Virus record (IMG/VR): IMGVR_UViG_3300049057_000072
Span: 1 to 21,600 of that record
Reading direction: 5' to 3' (one strand)
DNA: 21,600 nucleotides
Source: a virus
The notes under the pieces were generated by a model. It had not been told where the DNA came from. It made no database searches and saw nothing but the letters and a program-made list of their open reading frames with translations. A program made the position numbers and the translations under genes. Of this stretch, positions 1 to 6,321 are shown piece after piece. The stretch's first letter is position 1. The number at the start of each line of letters is the position of its first letter.

Positions 1-1
1 T

Positions 2-2305
2 GAACCGATGTCATCACAGTTCGGGTCGGGCAAGATCATCGACCATCTGTTTAAGATGAATGGAGTTGAACGTGAGCAAGTTCTTCTCACGAATACAGTC
101 CTATGTGTCGCGCCGGATGGGGCAGTCCCATCAGAAGCAATCAAGTGTTGTGCTCCGCGTCTCGACAACGAACTACGGGGTATTGATACCGTTATCGCAG
201 CCGGAAGCGAGGCAGTTGGCCTTCTTATTGGACGCGGCTCTCTCACACGCCATCGGGGATATCGTCATGGAGTTGGAGGACGGACGGTGGTGGCAACTTA
301 CAACCCTGCAATCATCCTCAAAGACGATTCCAAATTCCCTGATCTCAGACGCGATTTCCAAAGAGCCTTCAGTCCAAAGCCCGATCCTACGTTTCCCGAA
401 ATCGAGGTAATCGAAAATGCCCGAGACGCAACTGACCTTCTCGATAGACTCGGAAGAACTAACGGATACATTGGATGCGATATCGAGTCTCGTGGAGGGC
501 TTACTCACAAAGCCACCCTCATCAGTATTCAGCTATCAAACGACGGCAAAAGTGCGTTTGTGCTCGGAGAAAGGGGAGGTCTTTGGGACAATGAAGCTTT
601 CATTCGAACTGTACTACGACCCTTCTTCGAGAAACAAGATCTCTCTTACGTATGGCATGGAGGGAAGTTCGATACGAAGATACTTCGACATACTTACGGA
701 ATCAACGCCCGAGTAGATCATGACACCATGCTACTTTCCTATGCCCTCGATGAGCGTTCTGGAACAGATGAGCGAATTGGGGTTCACGGGCTTGATTACC
801 TGCTTATGGATACGTTCGGTTGGCCGTACTATTCAAGCGAAGCTATTGAACGCGCAAAGCGCACAGGTGTCGTAGAAGACTATGACGAGTTCTACCGCTA
901 TGCCGGGATGGACGTGGGGGGCACGTACCAACTCTTCCACGACCAGTATCCCCGTGCCGAGAAGGATGATGTTCTACGTGCATACAACCACCTACTGCTA
1001 CGTGGAAATGAGTTCTGTACACAGGTAGAACTCAATGGCATGATCTACGATGTCCAGCGAGCGGCGGACATCCACGAGTTCGAGATCGTGCCCGAACTAC
1101 GTGAGATCGAAGAGAATTTGCGGCTCAAGGCGGACAACCCGATCCTTAACCCCGCCTCGCCTACGCAGATGGCGCATCTCTACTATGACGTATGGGGTAT
1201 CAAGCACGTCATGCAGTCCCGCCCAAAGAAGGAAGGCGGGCGCATGGATCGCAGCATCGATGACTCCGCTCGGAAGGAAATCATAGAGAATAGGTTCCGG
1301 TTCCGTGGCGACACAGCACACAGGCGGTCGGGGAATCTCGTGACCACGGTACCCGCAGAGGATGCAGAGGAACGACGCGCGTTCTACATCGAGTTCACAA
1401 AAGAGTACGACCGTTTCCAGAAACTAGCCAAACAGGATGGTACGTACATCCGTGGCTTGATCAAGAGAGCGGAGCTAAGTGAAGATCATCGGATTCATAC
1501 TCAACTCAACCTTCACGGAACAAATAGTGGGCGACTCAGTTCATCGAAGCCGAACCTACAGAATATCACACGGCCCAAAGATGGCTTGCCTGACATTCGG
1601 CGTCTCTTCAAGGCAAGTGACGGATGCCAAATTGTTCAGGCTGACTTCTCTCAGGCTGAGCTACGATGTATCGCACAGTTTTCCGGGGATGGGGAACTCA
1701 CTCGAATTTATAGCCAGGACTTATCACTCCATAGAGAAACAGCAACCCGTTTCTATGGCCCAGATTATACCACTGAGCAATACGCAACGTGCAAGAATGT
1801 GAACTTCGGTGTCTTCTATGGGCAGAGTGCTGAGACGTTTCAGGAGAAGCATGGTATCCCGGTCAGTCAAGCACGACCATACATCGAATGGGTCTGGAAA
1901 ACTTTCAAGGGTGTAGCGGAATGGGAGGATGATGTCCGACGAGAGATCAAGAGTAAGGGAGTACTTGTATCACCTTTCGGACGGAAGCGTCGTTTCCATC
2001 TACTTACCCGAAGTAACCTCGAAGCAGCTTTCCGAGAAGGAATCAACTTTTATCCTCAGTCTACAGCTTCAGATCTTACTCTGTGCGCAGCAATTACTCT
2101 CGGAAATGCAATCGATGGGACTAAGGCCAGAATTGGCATTCTCGTACACGACTCCATCGTCGCTGATGTCCGAGACGACTATGTTGAAGATTACGGAACC
2201 ATTGTAGAACAAGTGATGTCATCAGTTGCAAAGGATGAACTCGGATGGGATCTACCTTTCCGCGCGGAAATCGGAATAGGCCCCACATGGGGGGAAGCCA
2301 AATAG
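2..2305 (+). CDS. UDG-like domain / family A DNA polymerase fusion (5' partial)
   Basis: Replicative phage DNA polymerase. The reading frame is open to the left edge, and the first methionine (position 8) falls inside a family 4 uracil-DNA-glycosylase-like domain, so the true start lies upstream. Numbering from that methionine: residues 1-115 are glycosylase-like (TNTVLC at 28-33, a second cysteine pair at 47-48 where family 4 enzymes carry Fe-S ligands, and TYNP at 97-100 in place of the usual HP motif). Residues 140-310 are a 3'-5' exonuclease with D158/E160, D222 and Y298/D302, so proofreading looks intact. Residues 330-765 are the polymerase: SGRLSSSKPNLQN near 507, motif A DFSQAELR with D546, O-helix K596/F600/Y604, motif C HDS at 714-716. 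The motif C glutamate is serine and the glycosylase histidine is asparagine. UDG-like extensions are, from memory, known on SPO1-type phage polymerases; uracil-excision activity here is doubtful. Confidence 0.93.
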   Translation, partial: EPMSSQFGSGKIIDHLFKMNGVEREQVLLTNTVLCVAPDGAVPSEAIKCCAPRLDNELRGIDTVIAAGSEAVGLLIGRGSLTRHRGYRHGVGGRTVVATYNPAIILKDDSKFPDLRRDFQRAFSPKPDPTFPEIEVIENARDATDLLDRLGRTNGYIGCDIESRGGLTHKATLISIQLSNDGKSAFVLGERGGLWDNEAFIRTVLRPFFEKQDLSYVWHGGKFDTKILRHTYGINARVDHDTMLLSYALDERSGTDERIGVHGLDYLLMDTFGWPYYSSEAIERAKRTGVVEDYDEFYRYAGMDVGGTYQLFHDQYPRAEKDDVLRAYNHLLLRGNEFCTQVELNGMIYDVQRAADIHEFEIVPELREIEENLRLKADNPILNPASPTQMAHLYYDVWGIKHVMQSRPKKEGGRMDRSIDDSARKEIIENRFRFRGDTAHRRSGNLVTTVPAEDAEERRAFYIEFTKEYDRFQKLAKQDGTYIRGLIKRAELSEDHRIHTQLNLHGTNSGRLSSSKPNLQNITRPKDGLPDIRRLFKASDGCQIVQADFSQAELRCIAQFSGDGELTRIYSQDLSLHRETATRFYGPDYTTEQYATCKNVNFGVFYGQSAETFQEKHGIPVSQARPYIEWVWKTFKGVAEWEDDVRREIKSKGVLVSPFGRKRRFHLLTRSNLEAAFREGINFYPQSTASDLTLCAAITLGNAIDGTKARIGILVHDSIVADVRDDYVEDYGTIVEQVMSSVAKDELGWDLPFRAEIGIGPTWGEAK

Positions 2306-2322
2306 ATAAAGGAGATGCAGTA

Positions 2323-2544
2323 ATGAATGTAGATACTGGACGGATATATACTAATGAAGAATTACATGAGTTCTATACATCACATACTACTGAACAGATT
2401 CGCCAGTTTGAGAAAAGAATGGTGAAGATCGAGGGTGAACCAGAAGCTATCGCTGATCTAGCTGCTAAGGTGGCGACAAGCGAGGATAATTTGAGAAGCA
2501 TTCAAGAGGAAGCTCGTCAGCGAGTATATCGAGCTATGCGATAA
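2323..2544 (+). CDS. small hypothetical protein, 73 aa
   Basis: Not recognised. The frame is open further upstream inside the polymerase gene, but the ATG at 2323 is chosen because an AAAGGAG Shine-Dalgarno (2308-2314) sits 8 bases before it and it follows the polymerase stop by 17 bases. The product is hydrophilic and probably helical: an acidic N-terminus (NEELHEFY), then heptad-like stretches rich in E, K and R. No signal peptide, membrane segment or cysteine motif. The stop codon shares a base with the next start (TAATG), so the two are probably translationally coupled. Confidence 0.72.
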   Translation: MNVDTGRIYTNEELHEFYTSHTTEQIRQFEKRMVKIEGEPEAIADLAAKVATSEDNLRSIQEEARQRVYRAMR

Positions 2545-2816
2545 TGGATACTTCACATGTACTAGACGAAATTGCTCGTGAACGGCTGCGTCAAGATACA
2601 CTCAAAGCAGAAGGGAAGTTCCGTCATACTCTGAATGATCATGGTATGGATGATGGGGATAAACTCGCGTGTCTTGCAGAAGAACTAGGCGAGGTAGGGA
2701 AGGCGATGTTATACAATCGGCTGATGGTAAGTGACGGTGGTGGAGATCTGCGTACCGAACTAATCCAGCTAGCTGCCTTATGTACAGCATGGGCTGAAGG
2801 GATAAAGCGGATATGA
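2544..2816 (+). CDS. MazG-like NTP pyrophosphohydrolase family protein
   Basis: Ninety-residue all-alpha protein of the MazG-like type common in phage replication regions. Family members hydrolyse nucleoside triphosphates to monophosphate and pyrophosphate using two acidic helix motifs that hold Mg2+. The first motif is visible as EELGE at 46-50. The second, normally ExxD, reads ELIQ at 72-75, so glutamine replaces the metal-binding aspartate; this resembles a phage subgroup ending in a hydrophobic AAxCxAW helix. Activity is therefore uncertain. Start ATG overlaps the previous stop by one base with no strong Shine-Dalgarno, suggesting coupling; its own stop overlaps the next start (ATGA). Confidence 0.72.
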   Translation: MDTSHVLDEIARERLRQDTLKAEGKFRHTLNDHGMDDGDKLACLAEELGEVGKAMLYNRLMVSDGGGDLRTELIQLAALCTAWAEGIKRI

Positions 2817-3022
2817 GGATAACCGCAGAGATCTTCAAGAAGTGTGTGCATGATCTGATTGATCACGGTGTATACCCAGGGCCAACAGCGATCAATGACT
2901 ATATCAACCGGAACTGGAATCCTGATCGCACGGTAGATAATCATCTCAATGGTCGCGATACGCGATTGCGACGAGAAATCATGCAAGAGCGGGGTATACC
3001 GCTACGGAGGCCACCCGTATGA
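2813..3022 (+). CDS. small hypothetical protein, 69 aa, basic
   Basis: Not recognised with confidence. Starts in a four-base ATGA overlap with the MazG-like gene; an AAGGGAT about 9 bases upstream can serve as ribosome binding site. The sequence has GVYPGPTAIN followed by a basic helix-like stretch (NHLNGRDTRLRREIM), a pattern that looks like a small helix-turn-helix or winged-helix DNA-binding protein, since tRLRRE-type segments are common in recognition helices. That reading is inference. No membrane segment. It overlaps the next gene by four bases (ATGA). Confidence 0.65.
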   Translation: MRITAEIFKKCVHDLIDHGVYPGPTAINDYINRNWNPDRTVDNHLNGRDTRLRREIMQERGIPLRRPPV

Positions 3023-3255
3023 GAAACAACCTTGATCCCGGTATCATCGGTGAGCGGATATTGCAGATAAAGCAGCAACGCGGGTGTTCGATCATCGAGG
3101 CTGCCGACGATCTCTTCCGCGACCTCGAACTCGGCGACGGCGGCGCTCCGAAACCGGCTGCGAGCCTTCACCAGACGGCCGCTCCTGCGTCGGAATATCG
3201 AGGCGGGTCGAGAACCGCCGCGAAGCGAAACGGCGTCGGAGGGCCGCGCTCGTGA
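3019..3255 (+). CDS. small hypothetical protein, 78 aa, in GC-rich patch
   Basis: Not recognised. A GGAGG at 3006-3010, 8 bases before the ATG, and four-base overlaps on both sides support the gene. Residues 1-37 look like a structured helical domain (IIGERILQIKQQRG then an acidic FRDLELG). Residues 38-78 are low complexity, rich in A, G, S and R, and end GGPRS. This second half lies in a sharply GC-richer stretch, so the C-terminus may be a recent extension or the by-product of a recombination joint. The stop overlaps the GTG start of the RuvC-like gene. Confidence 0.6.
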   Translation: MRNNLDPGIIGERILQIKQQRGCSIIEAADDLFRDLELGDGGAPKPAASLHQTAAPASEYRGGSRTAAKRNGVGGPRS

Positions 3256-3776
3256 GTGCTCAGATCCTCACCGAGAGCGCACAGGAAGCCGCCTCCGGGA
3301 CGGCGAGAGTCGAGCGCATCCTGGCACTCGATCCCGGCAAGACGACCGGCTACGTGGAAGCCTACTACACCACCGATCACCTGACAATCGGGGTGTATGA
3401 GGATGTCTACACACCACGTGAAATGTACGATTACCTCAAGGCATGGCTTGCCGCGTCGAATGCGCCGACAACCATCATCTACGAGACGTTCGAGTATCGT
3501 AACCGTGCTCGCAGTGGTCTTGATCTCACGCCTGTCAAGCTGATCGGCGTGATCGAGATTTTCAAGGAACGCCACCATCCTCTCGTCGGGTTCGTCAAGC
3601 AGTCGGCAGCTACAGGCAAAGCCTTCTTCAATGATGATCGGCTAAAGCAGATGGGCGCATATATGCCCGGTAAGAAGCATGGCCGTGATGCTACCCGACA
3701 TCTGCTACAGTGGGCCAACTTCGGTGCCGGTGCTCAGCACATCGACCTATCACGGTGTGAGATTTTCCTGACGTGA
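3252..3776 (+). CDS. RuvC-like Holliday junction resolvase family nuclease
   Basis: RNase H-fold nuclease of the RuvC-like type found in many phages, expected to cut branched DNA during replication, recombination or before packaging. The GTG at 3252 is chosen over the longer in-frame start at 3084: it has GGAGGG 8 bases upstream (3238-3243) and overlaps the preceding stop, while the upstream extension is an implausible arginine-rich run. In the resulting 174 residues the metal-binding acids are visible: D27 in ILALDPGKTTG, E78 in IIYETFEY, and H143/D146 in KKHGRDATRHLL. Residues 1-20 precede the first strand and form an extra tail. The stop overlaps the next small gene (GTGA). Confidence 0.85.
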   Translation: MSAQILTESAQEAASGTARVERILALDPGKTTGYVEAYYTTDHLTIGVYEDVYTPREMYDYLKAWLAASNAPTTIIYETFEYRNRARSGLDLTPVKLIGVIEIFKERHHPLVGFVKQSAATGKAFFNDDRLKQMGAYMPGKKHGRDATRHLLQWANFGAGAQHIDLSRCEIFLT

Positions 3777-3922
3777 TACATGTTACATTTCTACTGGCTA
3801 GCTATGTAATAGCCCTGATTGCCGTCTCTCACGGGTATTCGCCCTACGTTGTTAGCATCGCTTTTGCTGCCAATGTCATCCTCGCCGCGCATGGAGTGTA
3901 TAGGGAGTGGAAGAAGAAGTAG
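3773..3922 (+). CDS. small membrane protein, 49 aa, two predicted helices
   Basis: Short gene with a GTG start. It overlaps the RuvC-like stop by four bases (GTGA), the joint used throughout this operon, and ends in TAG at 3922. The product has two hydrophobic stretches (about 4-18 and 25-40) separated by HGYSPY, and a basic C-terminal tail (YREWKKK), the layout of a small two-helix inner-membrane protein with a cytoplasmic C-terminus. The Shine-Dalgarno is weak, so translation would depend on coupling. Function unknown; a holin-like or membrane-tethering role is possible but unsupported. It is the last plus-strand gene before the convergent gap. Confidence 0.62.
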   Translation: MIHVTFLLASYVIALIAVSHGYSPYVVSIAFAANVILAAHGVYREWKKK

Positions 3923-3962
3923 GGCCGGTGTGTCGCAGGAGAGAACGACAACACACCGGCCC
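3922..3962. terminator. 12-bp inverted repeat, possible bidirectional terminator
   Basis: Perfect 12-bp arms GGGCCGGTGTGT (3922-3933) and ACACACCGGCCC (3951-3962) with a 17-base loop. The left arm begins on the last base of the stop codon of the final plus-strand gene. It lies between convergent operons, so it could stop transcripts from both sides. Neither side has a clear T-tract, so it is not a textbook intrinsic terminator. Confidence 0.5.
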
Positions 3963-4084
3963 GAGGGGTATTAGGACGATACCCCGATCAGATGGAGTTG
4001 CAGCACCGAGTGGAGGTTGCTCAGACCTCCCCGTTGTCCTCTATGGCTCCATCATCATTGCGTCCGACCCGGCCCGCAATGCTA
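3963..4084. other. convergent intergenic region with three more hairpins
   Basis: No convincing coding sequence on either strand. Three further short stem-loops follow the 12-bp repeat: GGGGTAT/ATACCCC (3965-3971 and 3979-3985, 7-base loop), GGAGGT/ACCTCC (4012-4017 and 4025-4030, 7-base loop) and CATTGCG/CGCAATG (4056-4062 and 4075-4081, 12-base loop). The last is four bases beyond the stop codon of the final minus-strand gene, where a transcript end would be expected. Confidence 0.5.
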
Positions 4085-4174
4085 TTAAAACGTGATCTCA
4101 TCCGACACCATTGCGATGAGTAGCATGACCGCGATGGCGATCACGGCGAGTGCTGTGATGAATCCGTTGTCCAT
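4085..4174 (-). CDS. tiny single-span membrane protein, 29 aa (or 35 aa)
   Basis: Last gene of the minus-strand operon. An ATG at 4174 overlaps the preceding stop (TGATG) and has a GGAG about 11 bases upstream; an in-frame ATG at 4192 would add six residues. The product begins MDNGFITALAVIAIAV, continues as an unbroken hydrophobic helix and ends SDEITF, so it is a single transmembrane segment with an acidic C-terminus. Its place after the holin and endolysin suggests a lysis-related or membrane-modulating role, but this is inference. The small size leaves some doubt that it is a gene. Confidence 0.55.
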   Translation of the reverse strand: MDNGFITALAVIAIAVMLLIAMVSDEITF

Positions 4175-4440
4175 CAGTCCCACGGACTCCATGATGCGCC
4201 ACCAGGGACATCCTGCGAATCGTCGGCACGACCGATCTGCCCGCGATAGTTGACACCATCAGCAAGACCGGCGGCGTTGTCCGTATCATCACAGAAGACG
4301 TAACCCGAAAGCTGGTTCATCGAACCATCTTCGGACTCGTCCTTCTTGACAACCAGGAATGCGAATGCTTTCCCGGATCCGTCATGGAACTTGACCCAAC
4401 GCGGGCCACCCTCGACTAGCGTCTGACTAAGCTCGCTCAT
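4174..4440 (-). CDS. hypothetical protein, 88 aa, downstream of holin
   Basis: Not recognised. Start ATG overlaps the holin stop by four bases. The product is soluble and acidic, with an N-terminal stretch that looks like beta strands (GPRWVKFHDGSGKAFAFLVV), a D-rich middle (FCDDTDNAAG) and a polar C-terminus ending SWSPWD. One cysteine, no membrane segment or signal peptide. The order after endolysin and holin suggests it is expressed late, but nothing in the sequence gives a role. Confidence 0.7.
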   Translation of the reverse strand: MSELSQTLVEGGPRWVKFHDGSGKAFAFLVVKKDESEDGSMNQLSGYVFCDDTDNAAGLADGVNYRGQIGRADDSQDVPGGASWSPWD

Positions 4441-4820
4441 ACAGTTCCTCCTTCATCGGTGTTGGTTGCCTGATACACGAACCCTGTTGCGACGACGGCT
4501 GCGCCGATAGCCACAAGCCATTCCGACTGTGTGATTCGAACGACACCGTTCTCATCGGGATCGAGTGCAATCACGAGCGAAGCAAAACCGGCTGTCAAGA
4601 GTGCAACAACCGCCTTGATCACACCACCGGCAACGCCTGGAATATTCTGCACGAGCCACACCATGCCGCCCGAACCAAGAACGGAGATAAGGGCGACAAG
4701 CCAATTCTTGCCGTCGATGTCACCGATCTCTGCATCGCTACCAATCCCGGTGAGAGCAAGACCAACTGCGCCCACGAGGGAAACGATGACAGCCATCAGA
4801 GCCTTGAGATATGCAGACAT
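4437..4820 (-). CDS. putative holin
   Basis: A 127-residue integral membrane protein directly after the endolysin gene, the usual place for a holin, which makes the membrane lesions through which a leaderless endolysin leaves the cell. Four hydrophobic segments are visible: about 5-25, 40-60, 66-86 and 99-118. The first two flank a loop IGSDAEIGDIDGKNW, similar in layout to the two-helix holins of actinobacteriophages; the other pair may be an extension, joined by the acidic loop DPDENG. The start has a good AAGGAG upstream and 15 bases separate it from the endolysin. Assignment rests on topology and context, not on a catalytic motif. Confidence 0.68.
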   Translation of the reverse strand: MSAYLKALMAVIVSLVGAVGLALTGIGSDAEIGDIDGKNWLVALISVLGSGGMVWLVQNIPGVAGGVIKAVVALLTAGFASLVIALDPDENGVVRITQSEWLVAIGAAVVATGFVYQATNTDEGGTV

Positions 4821-4835
4821 TCTTTACTCCTTCGT

Positions 4836-5492
4836 TTAGTGCCTTCCAGACACATGTACGTGATTGAAGTGACCGCCACCTGTATACGTGTGGATACCAC
4901 GACCACGGTACCAGATCCACGGGCCGAGGATGACATACTCTACTTCCGGCCGTCCGATTGCTTCATTGAAGAACTTGCGTGCGGCGGGGTTATCCCACCC
5001 GGCAGGCCCACCAGGGTCGGTATCGAGATCGAATGCCCACGAGGGGTAGTAGGCATGATCCGACCGTGCTCCGCTTGGCAGTCTGGAATTGGGGTTATAG
5101 GTACCGGATGACATACCCGGCCCATCTCCGAGTCCCATGTGTCTGCCGAGACTAAACAAGGGGAGCAGAGATTTGTGTAGGGACGCAAAGCCCTGAAATG
5201 GTGGAATGAGCTTAAGTGGCGGTTCCTCCTTTAGTAGTTCTCGGGCGTATTGATCGAGATAGGGCTTGATTGCCGCCTGTGTCTTTGGGCCTATGATCCC
5301 GGATACCTCGATACCGGCGCGTCTCTGGAATTCCGCTACGACCTTCTTCTTGCCGGGGCCAAAGGTGCGTCGGACAATAGTGGGCTTGTCGAAGAACGTA
5401 TCGAGACTGCGCAGGTACTTGTGGATCCCCCGCATCCATGCCTCGACATCCTTGCCGGGTGGCGAACCCAGTCTAATAGTGCGATACGCCAT
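4836..5492 (-). CDS. endolysin: peptidoglycan-binding domain plus M15-like peptidase
   Basis: Cell wall hydrolase for lysis. Residues 10-80 form a peptidoglycan-binding-like domain (VAEFQRRAGIEVSGIIGPKT, a PG_binding_1 signature of VxxFQ...G..G..T). Residues 100-218 resemble a D-Ala-D-Ala type zinc peptidase (M15 family): H146 in SDHAYYPSWAFDLD with D155, and a C-terminal HFNHVHVSG with H208, H211 and H213. The H-to-D spacing is two residues longer than the common HxxGxAxD form. No signal peptide, so release depends on the adjacent holin. An AAGGAG lies just before the ATG, within the end of the preceding gene. The binding domain is N-terminal, the reverse of many endolysins. Confidence 0.85.
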   Translation of the reverse strand: MAYRTIRLGSPPGKDVEAWMRGIHKYLRSLDTFFDKPTIVRRTFGPGKKKVVAEFQRRAGIEVSGIIGPKTQAAIKPYLDQYARELLKEEPPLKLIPPFQGFASLHKSLLPLFSLGRHMGLGDGPGMSSGTYNPNSRLPSGARSDHAYYPSWAFDLDTDPGGPAGWDNPAARKFFNEAIGRPEVEYVILGPWIWYRGRGIHTYTGGGHFNHVHVSGRH

Positions 5493-5501
5493 GATCTCTC
5501 C

Positions 5502-5828
5502 TTACGTCGTCCACCATAGAATCGGGAATGGACAGCTTTCGGGCTTGAGTTTGGCAATTAACCGTTCGGCGTCTTTGATTGCTTGCTGCTTCTGCTCGAC
5601 CCAATCGTTACCAAAGATATTCTGGAATTCCTCATCGAACTGACCACTCTTGATACGCCGCAGTGCCTCGTTTTCTTCTTCTCTCTGAATGGTCTTCTGG
5701 AACTCAATCTTGCTACAATTCTCTTGCGAACGGATACCATTGCCGATCATACCTAGTAAGTTAGCACTGAGCGCAAAGACAAGGGCAAGTACGGCGAGTC
5801 CCTTAGCTGTTCTGACGACTCCTACCAT
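5502..5828 (-). CDS. membrane-anchored coiled-coil protein, 108 aa
   Basis: Not assigned to a family. Residues 8-28 form one transmembrane segment or uncleaved signal anchor; the rest is a charged, probably coiled-coil stretch (residues 40-95, rich in E, K, Q and R) followed by a tryptophan-ending tail. C38 and C99 flank the helical part and could form disulfides if it is outside the membrane. One N-terminal anchor plus a helical outer domain resembles an i-spanin (Rz) layout, but spanins belong to Gram-negative hosts, so this is only an analogy. A GGGGGA lies 6 bases before the ATG, within the end of the preceding 55-aa gene, which it overlaps by seven bases. Confidence 0.7.
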   Translation of the reverse strand: MVGVVRTAKGLAVLALVFALSANLLGMIGNGIRSQENCSKIEFQKTIQREEENEALRRIKSGQFDEEFQNIFGNDWVEQKQQAIKDAERLIAKLKPESCPFPILWWTT

Positions 5829-5989
5829 AGAATTCCCCCAAATACAATGAAGGCCGCAATGGACAATAGATTACAGATCACTACCACGTAGATGATATAG
5901 TTGAGAAAGCGATCTTTTCTGGTATAGGGTACGATGTCCATCTCTTCCTGCACCCTCTCTAAGATGGGGTTTTCCTCATCTGATGTCAT
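5822..5989 (-). CDS. small membrane protein, 55 aa
   Basis: Short gene that fills the gap between the 111-aa and 108-aa genes. Its ATG overlaps the upstream stop by four bases (ATGA) and its TAG lies inside the first codons of the next gene. Residues 1-28 are charged and soluble (MTSDEENPILERVQ to YTRKDRF); residues 29-54 form one long hydrophobic helix (NYIIYVVVICNLLSIAAF then FGGILW). This suggests a C-terminal tail anchor, possibly working with the neighbouring single-span proteins. No family recognised. The exact tiling between its neighbours is strong evidence that it is real. Confidence 0.72.
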   Translation of the reverse strand: MTSDEENPILERVQEEMDIVPYTRKDRFLNYIIYVVVICNLLSIAAFIVFGGILW

Positions 5990-6321
5990 TGCACGACTTG
6001 GTAGAGGAAACTGCCAACAACGAGCGAGGCAGTTAGAATGGACGATATCGCCACGAGATATCGTACCTGTCGTTCTCTCTTAGTCACCCCTCTTGCCTGC
6101 GATTCCTCAAGTCCGTGGGCTAGCATGGTGGAAACTTGGTCAGGTGTGATGGCTGCATGTTCGAGTGCTTCGATAGCTGCTTCCATCTTGTCCATCCGTT
6201 CATCTTGTTCTGTCTTGTAATCTGCGAATGTACCGCGACTCACCTTGTCATCGAGTCGGCGACGAAGATCATCTAGCTCCTGCCAGAGCCGTGCCCACAG
6301 ACGATCTTCGTGCGTGCTCAT
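5986..6321 (-). CDS. coiled-coil protein with C-terminal membrane anchor (XhlA-like layout)
   Basis: A 111-residue protein: residues 8-55 have strong heptad character (LWQELDDLRRRLDD, EQDERMDKMEAAIEALE), then a soluble linker, a basic KRERQVRY and one transmembrane helix at about 88-107. A helical cytoplasmic part followed by a single C-terminal span is the layout of XhlA-type haemolysin/holin partners in Gram-positive phage lysis cassettes. The location, just after the last tail gene and before endolysin and holin, fits. The assignment is by architecture only. ATGA overlaps occur at both ends. Confidence 0.7.
   Translation of the reverse strand: MSTHEDRLWARLWQELDDLRRRLDDKVSRGTFADYKTEQDERMDKMEAAIEALEHAAITPDQVSTMLAHGLEESQARGVTKRERQVRYLVAISSILTASLVVGSFLYQVVQ

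Noticed and set aside
3084-3251. N-terminal extension of the RuvC-like gene to an upstream ATG
   Set aside because: The extension is an arginine run, a product of reading the GC-rich patch in another frame; the GTG at 3252 has GGAGGG and the standard overlap.
3907-4095. Plus-strand 62-codon frame after the small membrane gene
   Set aside because: It begins with GTG inside the preceding gene, runs through all four inverted repeats, and its translation is low-quality (RRRERQHTG) with no recognisable feature.
4091-4145. CGTGATC / GATCACG inverted repeat in the last small gene
   Set aside because: Seven-base arms 41 bases apart within a coding frame; likely chance.
4098-4292. Minus-strand 64-codon frame overlapping the 88-aa gene
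   Set aside because: Arg/His-rich shadow of the 88-aa and 29-aa genes, which tile better and have overlapping stop/start codons.
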